64,000 bases of DNA from Rhodopseudomonas boonkerdii (GCF_021184025.1 NZ_CP036537.1:3906001-3970000), one strand, 5' to 3'; positions 48,781-57,780 are shown, numbered from the stretch's first letter. Numbers and translations: made by a program. The notes: generated from the sequence alone by a model not told the origin.

Positions 48781-49928
48781 CAATCGTCGAACTCGATATG
48801 CTTGTCGAAGACAATGTTGCCCTTGTCGTTCTTCACGATGTTGTATCCGTGCAGGCCGTCGCCGTTCTTGTCGAAGTTATATTCACCTTCAGCGCCCGGA
48901 TATTTCTTGATGGCGACGATCGCCTCCCGGATCTTCTGCGGATCGGTGGAGCCGGCATTCTTGATCGCCAGTGCCAGCACATTGATGGCGTCATACGGCC
49001 ACGAACTCTGATTGTCCGGCGCCACCTTGTAGGCATCGCGGTAGGCCTTGCCGAAGGCCTTGGCCGCCTCCGACGACTCCTCGGCGTAATCGGCCACCCC
49101 ATAGGTGCCGTATAGTGCCGGGCCGGCGAGCTTCAGCGCAGTGACATTGACGATCGAGGGCGAGCCGACCCACGGGATATTGACGCCAAGCTGGCGCAGC
49201 TGGCGGGCGAAGATGCCGAGATCGTTCTCGAAGGTGAAATAGGAGCCGAGAATGTCGGCGCCGGACTGCTTGATGGCGAGCACGACCGGCGTGAAATCCT
49301 GACTCTGATTGGCATAGCCCTGGTCGATCGCCACGGTGGCGTCCAGCTTGCCGAGCGCTTCGGTGAGCGCCTTGCCGCCAGCGGTGCCGAAGGCGTCGGT
49401 GGAGTGCAGCACCGCCCATTTCTTCTTGCCCAGCGTCTTCACGCCATATTCGGCGATGACACGGCCGGAATAGCTGTCATTGGGCCGGAAGCGGAACAGC
49501 CAGGGATTGCCGAGCTTGGTGAGGTTCGGATCGGTGCCGCCGAACATCACGGGCTTGCCGAGCTTGAGCACATCCGGCGCCATCGCATGCACCTGGGTGG
49601 AGCGGATCGAGCCGAGGAAACCCACGATCTCGGGATTGGCGGCGAGCTTGGAGAAGGCCAGCACGATGCCGGGATTCGTGGTCTGGTCGTCCTCGATGAT
49701 CAGCTCGATCTGCTTGCCGAGAATGCCGCCGGCCTTGTTGATGGCCTCAACCGCGAGCTTGGCGCCGCCGGTCGCATATTTGCCGGCTTCGGCCGCCGGA
49801 CCTGTAATCGGCGCGCACATGCCGATCTTGATGGTCCCGCCACCTTGGGCGCGCGCGCTTCCGATGATGTAGGGGGCAGCAAAACCGGCGGCCATGCCGG
49901 CCGTGAATCCACGTCGGGTCAGCGTCAT
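48780..49928 (-). CDS. LivJ-type ABC transporter substrate-binding protein
   Basis: About 382 residues. ATG 49928 is chosen because GGGAGGATTTG lies directly upstream. The Tat-like signal MTLTRRGFTAGMAAGFAAPY precedes a type I periplasmic binding protein: IKIGMCAPITGPAAEAGKYA, IEDDQTTNPGIVLAF and TAFGTAGGKALTEALG-like segments. It is the receptor of the liv-type importer. The substrate could be branched-chain amino acids or, given the hpa genes next door, a hydroxyphenyl acid. Confidence 0.93.
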   Translation of the reverse strand: MTLTRRGFTAGMAAGFAAPYIIGSARAQGGGTIKIGMCAPITGPAAEAGKYATGGAKLAVEAINKAGGILGKQIELIIEDDQTTNPGIVLAFSKLAANPEIVGFLGSIRSTQVHAMAPDVLKLGKPVMFGGTDPNLTKLGNPWLFRFRPNDSYSGRVIAEYGVKTLGKKKWAVLHSTDAFGTAGGKALTEALGKLDATVAIDQGYANQSQDFTPVVLAIKQSGADILGSYFTFENDLGIFARQLRQLGVNIPWVGSPSIVNVTALKLAGPALYGTYGVADYAEESSEAAKAFGKAYRDAYKVAPDNQSSWPYDAINVLALAIKNAGSTDPQKIREAIVAIKKYPGAEGEYNFDKNGDGLHGYNIVKNDKGNIVFDKHIEFDD

Positions 49929-50027
49929 CAAATCCTCCCACAGAGGCCGGACTTGAGCGCCAGCCTTCTTCGATTTTGACAACACGAGTTGAGCGAAAAA
50001 TTCTTCGCCTGTCTACAGGTCCGGACA

Positions 50028-50044
50028 AATTCGTACGACGAATT
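50028..50044. promoter_or_regulatory. palindrome AATTCGT-ACG-ACGAATT upstream of the liv operon
   Basis: Perfect 7-base arms with a 3-base centre, about 100 bases upstream of the livJ-type gene start and 36 bases after the hpaR stop. A candidate operator for the transporter operon. Confidence 0.5.
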
Positions 50045-50079
50045 AATGAAGCGCTGGACGCGACGGCCTTGCCGCATAA

Positions 50080-50601
50080 TTATGCAGGCGCGTTATCCAT
50101 CTCGTCGTCGCTCGCATCGCCATTTTCCGCCGGCATCGCCCGCAGGCATGTTTCCAGTTCGTGCAGCATCGCCTGCAAATCGGCGAGTTTGCGCGCGCCG
50201 AAACGCTTCGTCATTTCGCCATAGATCGCCTCCGACACGGGCGCCACCGTCTCGATCAATTTCAATCCCTTTGGTGTGATCGAGACGATGCTGCGGCGCA
50301 AATCGGATTTCAGCAAGCGGCGCGCGATCACCTTCCGCTGTTCGAGATCGCGCAGGATTCGCGACAGGCTCGGCCCGAGCAGGAACGCGACGCGCGCCAG
50401 TTCCGTCACCTCGATTTCGCCGTGCGCCGCCAGCGCGCGCAGGATACGCCATTGCTGCTCGGTGAGATCGTGGGCCCGCAGCGACGGACGGAAATGCCGC
50501 ATCACCCCTTCCCGCGCCCGCAGCAGCGACATCGGCAGCGATTGGGAAAAGTCACGCATCGGGATTTTGGCGGGAGCGCGCGATTTGCCGGCTGAAGTCA
50601 T
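50080..50601 (-). CDS. hpaR: HpaR-type MarR family regulator
   Basis: About 173 residues from ATG 50601; an upstream ATG at 50670 would run through the divergent promoter. The protein has the HpaR pattern: MRDFSQSLPMSLLRAREGVM, then HDLTEQQWRILRALAAHGEI, then RVAFLLGPSLSRILRDLEQR. HpaR represses the homoprotocatechuate genes until the pathway substrate binds. It is divergent from hpaF, with a perfect 12-base palindrome between them. Confidence 0.93.
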   Translation of the reverse strand: MTSAGKSRAPAKIPMRDFSQSLPMSLLRAREGVMRHFRPSLRAHDLTEQQWRILRALAAHGEIEVTELARVAFLLGPSLSRILRDLEQRKVIARRLLKSDLRRSIVSITPKGLKLIETVAPVSEAIYGEMTKRFGARKLADLQAMLHELETCLRAMPAENGDASDDEMDNAPA

Positions 50602-50670
50602 GGCGATCTCATCATTCGGTGCGTGCAATGCACAATCGAAATTCGGGCAACACGGTTTGCCCGCAACCAT

Positions 50671-50682
50671 TTAACATGTTAA
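50671..50682. promoter_or_regulatory. palindrome TTAACATGTTAA, probable HpaR operator
   Basis: A perfect 12-base palindrome in the 131-base spacer between hpaR and hpaF, 50 bases before hpaF and 69 bases from the hpaR start. The position and symmetry are what is expected of a MarR-type operator that controls both genes. Confidence 0.65.
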
Positions 50683-50732
50683 TCGTCCGGTCGGAAAGCT
50701 GCTTGCAAGGCGGCACCGATCAGGGATGGGAC

Positions 50733-51131
50733 ATGCCTCATTTCAGCATCGAATATTCGGCCGATCTCGACGGCACCATCGATATCTCCGCACTGTGCGA
50801 AGTCGTACGCAACGCTGCGGTGCAGACCGGCATCTTCCCGCTCGGCGGCATCCGCGTGCGCGCGATCCGCTGCGAGCATTATGCCATTGCCGACGGTCGC
50901 GCCGGGCTCAGCTTTCTCGATATCCTCCTGCGCATCGGCGACGGCCGCTCACTCGACGCGCGACAAAAAGCCGGCGCGCAGATTTTCGACGCGGTGTCCG
51001 CCTATCTCGAACCTGCTTTCGCCACCGGCCGCTTCGCGCTGTCCTTCGACATGCAGATCAACGACCCCGCGACGAGCTGGAAGCGCAACACCATTCACGA
51101 CCTGCTGAAAGCCGAGGGCTACCATGGCTAA
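50733..51131 (+). CDS. hpaF: 5-carboxymethyl-2-hydroxymuconate delta-isomerase
   Basis: A 132-residue tautomerase-fold enzyme. ATG 50733 is chosen because it places the catalytic proline at position 2 (MPHFSIEYSADL), exposed after Met removal; other family text is FPLGGIRVRAIRCEHYAIAD. It isomerises CHM to the oxo form in the homoprotocatechuate pathway. It overlaps hpaE by eight bases. Confidence 0.93.
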   Translation: MPHFSIEYSADLDGTIDISALCEVVRNAAVQTGIFPLGGIRVRAIRCEHYAIADGRAGLSFLDILLRIGDGRSLDARQKAGAQIFDAVSAYLEPAFATGRFALSFDMQINDPATSWKRNTIHDLLKAEGYHG

Positions 51132-52674
51132 GCCTCCCGCCGATCCCGCTGCCGTGTTCGCCGCCAATCAGGAACGCGCCGCGCCGCTGCTGACGGCTCT
51201 GCGCGCAAATGGCATCAAGCATCGCATCGATGGCGACGTCATCGCGTCCTCATCGGGAGAGACCTTCGAGACGACCTCGCCCATCGACGGCACCGTGCTT
51301 GCCGGCGTCGCGCGCGGCACCAAGGACGATATCGACAAGGCGGCGAAGGCTGCGCAACGCGCCTTCAAGGCGTGGCGCGACATGGCGTCGGCTGCGCGGC
51401 GCAAGCTGCTGCACCGGATCGCCGATGCCATCGAGGACCACGCCGACGACATCGCGACACTGGAATGTATCGACACCGGCCAGGCCTGGCGCTTCATGTC
51501 CAAGGCGGCGGTGCGCGGCGCGGAGAATTTCCGTTTCTATGCCGACCGCTGTGTCGAAGCGCGTGACGGGCTGAACACGCCAGCGGAAGAGCACTGGAAC
51601 ATCTCGACCCGTGTGCCGATCGGCCCTGTCGGCGTCATCACGCCCTGGAACACCCCCTTCATGCTCTCCACCTGGAAGATCGCACCGGCCCTCGCCGCCG
51701 GCTGCACGGTGGTGCACAAACCGGCGGAATGGTCGCCGGTGACGGCGGATCTGCTGGCGAAGCTTGCCAAGGAGGCGGGCCTGCCCGATGGCGTGCTCAA
51801 CACCGTACACGGTATCGGCGAGGAAGCCGGCAAGGCGCTGACCGAGCACCCCATCATCAAGGCGATCGCCTTTGTCGGCGAAAGCGCGACGGGCTCGGCG
51901 ATCATGGCGCAGGGCGCTCCGACGCTGAAGCGTGTGCATTTCGAACTCGGCGGCAAGAATCCGGTGATCGTATTCGACGACGCCGATCTCGACCGTGCAC
52001 TCGACGCCGTCGTTTTCATGATCTATTCGCTGAATGGCGAGCGCTGCACCTCATCGAGCCGGTTGCTGATCCAGAGCAGTGTTGCGGATAAGTTCATCGA
52101 GAAGCTCGCAGCACGCGTGATGGCGCTGAAGATCGGGCATCCGCTCGATCCAGCCACCGAAATCGGACCGCTGATCCACGAACGGCATCATGCCAAGGTG
52201 TGCAGCTATTTCGACATCGCCCGCAAGGACGGCGCCACCATCGCCGTCGGCGGCAAGGCGCATGACGGTCCAGGCGGCGGGCACTATGTGCAGCCGACGC
52301 TGGTGATCGATGCCAAGCCCGGCATGCGGGTGGCGCAGGAAGAGGTGTTTGGCCCATTCCTCACGGTGATCCCGTTCAAAGACGAAGCTGACGCCATCGC
52401 CATCGCCAATGACGTGCAATATGGCCTCACCGGTTATGTCTGGACCAGTGACATGGGCCGCGCCCTGCGCGTCGCCGATGCGCTGGAGGCCGGGATGATC
52501 TGGCTGAACTCGGAAAATGTCCGGCACCTGCCGACGCCCTTCGGCGGCATGAAGGCGTCAGGCATCGGCCGCGATGGCGGCGACTATTCGTTTGACTTCT
52601 ACATGGAAACCAAACACGTCTCGCTGGCGAAGGGGACGCACAAGATTCAGAGGATGGGTTTGCCCTCATCCTGA
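51124..52674 (+). CDS. hpaE: 5-carboxymethyl-2-hydroxymuconate semialdehyde dehydrogenase
   Basis: A 516-residue aldehyde dehydrogenase. Catalytic residues: E274 (VHFELGGKNP) and C308 (NGERCTSS). NAD-binding segments GVITPWNTPFMLSTWKIAPA and AFVGESATGS are normal. It oxidises the ring-cleavage semialdehyde made by HpaD. The last three residues (PSS) and the TGA stop are supplied by a dispersed repeat that begins at 52663, so the native C-terminus has been altered or replaced. Confidence 0.93.
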   Translation: MAKPPADPAAVFAANQERAAPLLTALRANGIKHRIDGDVIASSSGETFETTSPIDGTVLAGVARGTKDDIDKAAKAAQRAFKAWRDMASAARRKLLHRIADAIEDHADDIATLECIDTGQAWRFMSKAAVRGAENFRFYADRCVEARDGLNTPAEEHWNISTRVPIGPVGVITPWNTPFMLSTWKIAPALAAGCTVVHKPAEWSPVTADLLAKLAKEAGLPDGVLNTVHGIGEEAGKALTEHPIIKAIAFVGESATGSAIMAQGAPTLKRVHFELGGKNPVIVFDDADLDRALDAVVFMIYSLNGERCTSSSRLLIQSSVADKFIEKLAARVMALKIGHPLDPATEIGPLIHERHHAKVCSYFDIARKDGATIAVGGKAHDGPGGGHYVQPTLVIDAKPGMRVAQEEVFGPFLTVIPFKDEADAIAIANDVQYGLTGYVWTSDMGRALRVADALEAGMIWLNSENVRHLPTPFGGMKASGIGRDGGDYSFDFYMETKHVSLAKGTHKIQRMGLPSS

Positions 52675-52774
52675 GGAGCGCGCAAAGCGCGCGTCTCGAA
52701 GGACGGCGGCAAGCTCCGAGCCCGGCCATCTCATGGTTAGAGACAGCGCTTCGCGCCTCCTCACCATGAGGGAT
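52663..52774. repeat. CCCTCATCCTGAGGAG-type repeat, copy 3, overlapping the end of hpaE
   Basis: It starts CCCTCATCCTGAGGAGCGCG and ends CTCCTCACCATGAGGG, with internal GCGCGTCTCGAAGGACGG. Same orientation as copy 1. The first 12 bases lie inside the hpaE frame and provide its stop codon. It separates hpaE from hpaD. Confidence 0.87.
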
Positions 52775-52804
52775 CGAGAAAACAACGCATCGTAGGAAAC
52801 GCCC

Positions 52805-53788
52805 ATGCCAGCTCCGGTCCATGTCTTCGATCCCCCCTTCAACATCCTGCGCGCCAGCCATGTGGTGCTGGATGTCACCGATCTCGCAGCGAGCCGTAAA
52901 TTCTATGAGGATATCGTCGGCCTGCACGTGGAGGACGCCGACAGCGACACCGTCTATCTGCGTGCCGTCGAGGAGCATCAGCATCACTCGCTGGTGCTGC
53001 GCAAGGCCGCCGATGCCACCTGCCACCGCCTCGGCTTTCGCGTCGCCGGCGAGAACGATCTCGACAAGGCCGGCGCCTTTTTCGCGGCCAATGGCCTCGA
53101 CTATTCATTCGTCGAGCGCCCGTTCCAGGGGCGCACGCTGCAGGCTACCGATCCGTTCGGCTTTCGGCTCGAACTCTATGCGTCCATGGAAAAGCGCCCG
53201 CATCTGCTTCGCCGCTTCGATCTCTACAAAGGCTGCCATCCGCAGCGGCTCGATCACTTCAATGTCTTCGCCGCCGAGCTGCAGGACACGATCGACTTCT
53301 ATGCCCGGCTCGGCTTCCGCCTGACCGAGTATGCCGAGGAGGACGGCGACGACGGCCGCATCGCAGCCGCCTGGATGCATCGCAAGGGCAATGTCCACGA
53401 CCTCGCTTTCACCAATGGCAAGGGACCGCGGCTGCATCACTTCGCCTATTGGGTTCCGACGGCAATGAACATCGTGCACCTGTGCGATGTGATGGCGTCC
53501 TCGGGCTATCTCAAGAATCTCGAACGCGGACCGGGGCGGCACGGCATCTCCAACGCGTTCTTCCTCTATGTGCGCGATCCCGACGGGCATCGCCTCGAAC
53601 TCTACACCTGCGACTATCAGACCATGGACAGCGATCACGAGCCGCTGCGCTGGTCGCTGAAGGACCCGCGCCGACAGACCTTGTGGGGCGCACCTGCCCC
53701 GCGCTCATGGTTCGAACAGGGCTCGCCATTCAACGGACAGGCCGTGCGCGATCCGCTGTTCGTGGCGGATGTGACGATTGCGGATTGA
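52805..53788 (+). CDS. hpaD: 3,4-dihydroxyphenylacetate 2,3-dioxygenase (VOC type)
   Basis: A 327-residue extradiol dioxygenase of the vicinal-oxygen-chelate superfamily, as in Brevibacterium/Arthrobacter homoprotocatechuate dioxygenases, unlike the LigB-type HpaD of E. coli. Metal ligands: H151 (LDHFNVF), the HH pair at 211-212 (LHHFAYW) and E265 (HRLELYT). It opens homoprotocatechuate next to the hydroxyls using Fe(II) or Mn(II). It lies between hpaE and hpaG, each separated by repeat sequence. Confidence 0.93.
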   Translation: MPAPVHVFDPPFNILRASHVVLDVTDLAASRKFYEDIVGLHVEDADSDTVYLRAVEEHQHHSLVLRKAADATCHRLGFRVAGENDLDKAGAFFAANGLDYSFVERPFQGRTLQATDPFGFRLELYASMEKRPHLLRRFDLYKGCHPQRLDHFNVFAAELQDTIDFYARLGFRLTEYAEEDGDDGRIAAAWMHRKGNVHDLAFTNGKGPRLHHFAYWVPTAMNIVHLCDVMASSGYLKNLERGPGRHGISNAFFLYVRDPDGHRLELYTCDYQTMDSDHEPLRWSLKDPRRQTLWGAPAPRSWFEQGSPFNGQAVRDPLFVADVTIAD

Positions 53789-53873
53789 TGCCGGTTGTCG
53801 TCGCCCGACTTGATCGGGCGACCCAAGTATGCGGAGACGATCATGTATAAACACGAGCGACGCCGTTTACTGG

Positions 53874-53895
53874 ATCACCCGCTTTTGCGGGTGAT
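53874..53895. repeat. hairpin ATCACCCGC-TTTT-GCGGGTGAT
   Basis: A perfect 9-bp stem with a TTTT loop in the spacer before hpaG. This type of small palindrome is widespread in intergenic DNA of the group; without a T-run it is more likely a repeat unit than a strong terminator. Confidence 0.6.
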
Positions 53896-53919
53896 GACAG
53901 GAAAGCGTGAGGTATGCTT

Positions 53920-54786
53920 ATGACCGCCCGGCTCGCTACTTTTACCATCAACGGCGCGCTGAAATACGGCGCCGTAACCGATGACGGCGTCGTCGATCTC
54001 TCCGCGCGTTACGGCGGTGATTATCCGACGCTGCGCGAGGCTATCGCCCATCACGCCTTGCAGCGCCTGATCGATGCCGCCGCCAACCAGCCTGCGGATT
54101 TTGCACTGGATGACGTCACCTTGCAGCCACCGATCCCGGCGCCCGAAAAGATCATATGCATCGGTGTGAACTATCCTGATCGCAACGCCGAGTACAAGGA
54201 CGGCCAGGACGCGCCGAAATTCCCGTCCATGTTCATGCGCACGCCGCGCTCCTTTGTCGGCCATGGCACGCCGCTGGTGCGCCCCCGCGCCTCGAAACAG
54301 CTCGATTACGAAGGCGAAGTGGTGCTGGTGATCGGCAAGGCCGGCCGCCACATCGCCGAGCGCGATGCGCTGGATCACATTGCCGCACTGACGCTGTGCA
54401 ACGAAGGCACCATTCGCGACTGGGTACGGCATGCCAAGTTCAACGTCACGCAAGGCAAGAATTTCGACTCCACCGGCAGTTTCGGGCCGTGGATCGTGCC
54501 TTACACCGACGAAAGCCAGATCGCCGACATCCGTCTCACCACCACCGTGAATGGCGAGTTGCGGCAGGACGACCGCACATCGCGGTTGATCTTCGGCTTC
54601 CGCTATCTCATCAACTACATCTCGACCTTCACCACGCTGGTGCCGGGCGATGTAATCGTGACGGGTACCCCGACTGGCGCCGGCGCGCGCTTCGATCCGC
54701 CGCGCTATCTCGTGCCGGGCGATATGATCGAGATCAAAGCGGACGGCATCGGCACGCTCAGCAATGGCGTGATCGACGAAGACTAG
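53920..54786 (+). CDS. hpaG: fumarylacetoacetate hydrolase family protein (HpaG-like)
   Basis: About 288 residues. ATG 53920 has GAGG at a good distance; ATG 53914 is also possible. The FAH-fold metal site is visible: KIICIGVNYPDRNAEYKDGQ, YEGEVVLVIGKAGRHIAERD (EGE ligands), and RDWVRHAKFNVTQGKNFDST. In this context it should be the OPET decarboxylase/HHDD isomerase of the pathway. Only one FAH domain is present, whereas E. coli HpaG is a fused double-domain protein. Other FAH enzymes have similar motifs, so context carries the call. Confidence 0.87.
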   Translation: MTARLATFTINGALKYGAVTDDGVVDLSARYGGDYPTLREAIAHHALQRLIDAAANQPADFALDDVTLQPPIPAPEKIICIGVNYPDRNAEYKDGQDAPKFPSMFMRTPRSFVGHGTPLVRPRASKQLDYEGEVVLVIGKAGRHIAERDALDHIAALTLCNEGTIRDWVRHAKFNVTQGKNFDSTGSFGPWIVPYTDESQIADIRLTTTVNGELRQDDRTSRLIFGFRYLINYISTFTTLVPGDVIVTGTPTGAGARFDPPRYLVPGDMIEIKADGIGTLSNGVIDED

Positions 54787-54801
54787 GATTTGGGAGTGTG
54801 C

Positions 54802-56427
54802 ATGACTGTTCTCACCGGCGGCGAAGCGATTGTCAGCGGGCTGAAGGCCCACGGGATCGATACCGTGTTCGGCCTGCCCGGAGCGCAGGTCTACGGATTG
54901 TTCGACGCCTTCCATCAGGCCAAGCTGAAGGTCATCGGCGCGCGGCATGAACAGGCCAGCGGCTATATGGCGTTCGGCTACGCTCGCGCCTCCGGCAAGC
55001 CCGGCGTGTTCAGCGTGGTACCTGGCCCCGGCGTTCTTAACGCGAGCGCGGCGATGTTGACAGCATTCGGCTGCAACGAGCCTGTGATGTGTCTCACCGG
55101 CCAGGTGCCATCAGACTACCTTGGCAAAGGCCGCGGTCACCTGCACGAGATGCCCGACCAGCTTGCGACCTTGCGCAGCTTCGTGAAATGGGCGGAACGG
55201 ATCGAATATCCAGCGGATGCGCCGACCAAGGTGGCACGCGGATTCCAGGAGATGATGTCCGGCCGGCGCGGCCCCGTCGCGCTGGAAATGCCATGGGATG
55301 TGTTCACGCAGAAGGCCGAGACTGCGAATGCGGCACCACTCGCGCCATTTGGGCCGCCCCCGCCCGATCCCGATCGCATCAAGGCCGCGGCAGCACTGAT
55401 CAAGGCCAGCAAGGCGCCGATGATCTTTGTCGGCGCCGGCGCAATGGACGCGGGCGCCGAAATCATCGAACTCGCCGAGATGATCGACGCCCCCGTGGTC
55501 GCGTTCCGCTCCGGCCGCGGCGTTGTCAGCAATGCGCATGAGCTCGGGCTCACCATGGCTGCCGCCTATAATCTGTGGCCGCAGACGGATCTCATGATCG
55601 GGATCGGCTCGCGAATGGAATTGCCGGCGACGTTTCGCTGGCCGTTCAGACCGGAAGGACTGAAATCGATCCGCATCGACATCGATCCAGCGGAGATGCG
55701 GCGTCTCATCGTCGACGCTCCCGTTATTGCCGATGCAGCGGAAGGCACACGTGCGCTCGCGGCAGCGGTGAGCAAGGCCGGATACACCAGAACATCGGGT
55801 CGCCGCGCGACGATCCAGGCAGCATCGGCAAAGGCTACGAAAGACATTCAGGTTGTCCAACCGCAGATGGATTATCTCAACATTCTGCGCGACGTCCTGC
55901 CCGACAATGCCATCGTCACCGACGAACTGTCGCAGGTCGGCTTTACCTCATGGTACGGCTTCCCGGTCTATCAGCCGCGCACCTTTATCACGTCAGGTTA
56001 TCAGGGCACGCTCGGCTCCGGCTTTCCGACGGCGCTCGGTGCCAAGGTGGCGCATCCGGATCGGCCGGTGGTCGCCATCACCGGCGACGGCGGCTTCATG
56101 TTCGCGGTGCAGGAACTTGCCACCGCCGTGCAGTTCAAGATCGGTGTGATCGTGCTGGTGTTCGACAACAACGCTTACGGCAATGTGCGGCGTGACCAGC
56201 TCAATGTGTTCGATGGCCGCGTCGTGGCGGCGGATCTGGTTAATCCGGATTTCGTCAAACTGGCGGAATCGTTCGGCGTTGGCGCAGCGCGGGTGAAGTC
56301 GCCGGCGGAATTCAAGCCCGCACTGGAAAAGGCTCTGGCGGACGGCGGGCCGTATCTGATCGCGGTGGATGTGCCCAGGGATTCCGAAGTAAGTCCGTGG
56401 GCATTCATCCATCCGAAGAAGCCGTGA
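54802..56427 (+). CDS. thiamine pyrophosphate-dependent decarboxylase/acetolactate synthase-like enzyme
   Basis: A 541-residue three-domain TPP enzyme. ATG 54802 follows GGGAG. The catalytic Glu is E50 (ARHEQASGYMAFGYARASGK); the TPP-Mg motif GDGGFMFAVQELATAV...DNNAYG begins near residue 430. It is not one of the known hpa genes. It could decarboxylate a 2-oxo acid feeding the pathway, such as 4-hydroxyphenylpyruvate, or handle an intermediate; this is inference. It lies 15 bases after hpaG and ends at a strong hairpin, so it is the last gene of the operon. Confidence 0.88.
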   Translation: MTVLTGGEAIVSGLKAHGIDTVFGLPGAQVYGLFDAFHQAKLKVIGARHEQASGYMAFGYARASGKPGVFSVVPGPGVLNASAAMLTAFGCNEPVMCLTGQVPSDYLGKGRGHLHEMPDQLATLRSFVKWAERIEYPADAPTKVARGFQEMMSGRRGPVALEMPWDVFTQKAETANAAPLAPFGPPPPDPDRIKAAAALIKASKAPMIFVGAGAMDAGAEIIELAEMIDAPVVAFRSGRGVVSNAHELGLTMAAAYNLWPQTDLMIGIGSRMELPATFRWPFRPEGLKSIRIDIDPAEMRRLIVDAPVIADAAEGTRALAAAVSKAGYTRTSGRRATIQAASAKATKDIQVVQPQMDYLNILRDVLPDNAIVTDELSQVGFTSWYGFPVYQPRTFITSGYQGTLGSGFPTALGAKVAHPDRPVVAITGDGGFMFAVQELATAVQFKIGVIVLVFDNNAYGNVRRDQLNVFDGRVVAADLVNPDFVKLAESFGVGAARVKSPAEFKPALEKALADGGPYLIAVDVPRDSEVSPWAFIHPKKP

Positions 56428-56434
56428 CGCTTAA

Positions 56435-56461
56435 CCTCTCCCCGCAAAGGGCGGGGAGAGG
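56435..56461. terminator. strong hairpin between convergent genes
   Basis: CCTCTCCCCGC, a 5-base loop, GCGGGGAGAGG: an 11-bp perfect stem placed between the stop codons of the TPP enzyme gene and the convergent binding-protein gene. A very similar hairpin is at 59330-59365, so it is also a dispersed repeat. Confidence 0.7.
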
Positions 56462-56468
56462 CTAGAAG

Positions 56469-57683
56469 CTACTGCTTCACCGGCGGGTCCAGCTGCGTGC
56501 AGCCGCCCTCGCCGATGGGGCGCATGATGTCCGCTGCCTTCACCTTGCCCTTGATCCTCAAGAGATCCCAGTCACTCTTGACTTCCGAAGGCTTCTTCAC
56601 CTCCGCCAATAGCATGTCGTTCATCAGACGGCCGTCCTCGCGCAGCTTCGCGCCGGGTGCGAAGAAATCATCCACCGGCATCGCCTTCATCTGCCGCATC
56701 ACCTTGAGACCGTCATTGTCCCCCGCAGCTTCGGCGGCACGCAGATAGTGCTTCACGGCGCTGTAAACGCCTGCCTGCGCATGGGTCGGCATCTTGCCAT
56801 GCCTGGCCATGAAGCGCTTGCCGAAATCGCGGCTGGCGTCGTCATTGTCCCAGTAATAGCCCTCGAGATATTGCACGCCCTGCGTGGATTCGGCACCCAG
56901 CGCCTTCACCGAGGTGAGATAGAAGATCAGCACCGCCAGCTTCTGCTTGCCTTCGCCGATCTGAAATTCGCGCGCCTGTTTGATATTGGTGACAGTATCG
57001 CCGGACGCATTGGCGAGCGCGATCACCTTCGCGCCCGATGACTGCGCCTGCAGCAGGAAGGACGAGAAATCCATCGTGCCGACCGGATGCTTCACCGCAC
57101 CGAGCACCTTACCGCCGGCCGCTTCAACGACCTTCGAGACTTCAGCCTGCATGGCGATGCCGAAAGCATAATCCGCGGTGATGAAGAACCAGGTGTCGCC
57201 GCCATCCTTCACCACGGCTTTCGCGATGCCTTGTGCGAGCGAATAAGTGTCGTAAAGCCACATGGCGGCGGTCGGTGCGCATTGTTTGCCGAACACATCG
57301 GCGGTGGCGGAGCCGACATGCACCAGCACCTTGCCCCGCTCGCGCGCGAGATTCTGCACGCCGAGCGAGATGGCGGAGTTGCCGATATCGAAAATCGCAT
57401 CGACGCCCTGCTGATCGTAGAGATCGCGCGCCAGCGAGATACCGATATCAGTCTTGTTTTGATGATCCGGGCCGAGCAGCTTTACAGGCTGGCCGCGCAC
57501 CTTGCCGCCGATATCGTCGATGGCGAGCTGTGCCGCCACCACGCTGCCGACACCGCCGGCGTCGGAGAAGACGGAACTCTTGTCGTTCAGCACGGCGATG
57601 GCGAGAGGCTTCGTAATCGGCTCGGCGGAGGCCATCGTGTTCAGACATGCGACAGCAATCGCCAGCAGGCCCATACGGGTCAT
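56469..57683 (-). CDS. ABC transporter substrate-binding protein (branched-chain type)
   Basis: A 404-residue type I periplasmic binding protein. Signal peptide LLAIAVACLNTMASA, then IAVLNDKSSVFSDAGGVGSV and GPDHQNKTDIGISLARDLYD. ADYAFGIAMQAEVSKVVEA is the usual middle block. No permease or ATPase gene is adjacent, so it probably serves the livH-MG-F components or another set. The upstream GGGAACGACC is a fair ribosome binding site. Confidence 0.9.
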   Translation of the reverse strand: MTRMGLLAIAVACLNTMASAEPITKPLAIAVLNDKSSVFSDAGGVGSVVAAQLAIDDIGGKVRGQPVKLLGPDHQNKTDIGISLARDLYDQQGVDAIFDIGNSAISLGVQNLARERGKVLVHVGSATADVFGKQCAPTAAMWLYDTYSLAQGIAKAVVKDGGDTWFFITADYAFGIAMQAEVSKVVEAAGGKVLGAVKHPVGTMDFSSFLLQAQSSGAKVIALANASGDTVTNIKQAREFQIGEGKQKLAVLIFYLTSVKALGAESTQGVQYLEGYYWDNDDASRDFGKRFMARHGKMPTHAQAGVYSAVKHYLRAAEAAGDNDGLKVMRQMKAMPVDDFFAPGAKLREDGRLMNDMLLAEVKKPSEVKSDWDLLRIKGKVKAADIMRPIGEGGCTQLDPPVKQ

Positions 57684-57780
57684 GGTCGTTCCCTCGTTTT
57701 GTTTTTTATGGAGGAAGCGTAATCAGACGTCGTACGCTTTGCCAGCAAATTTTAATCGAGCGATTAAACTCGCATCACGC

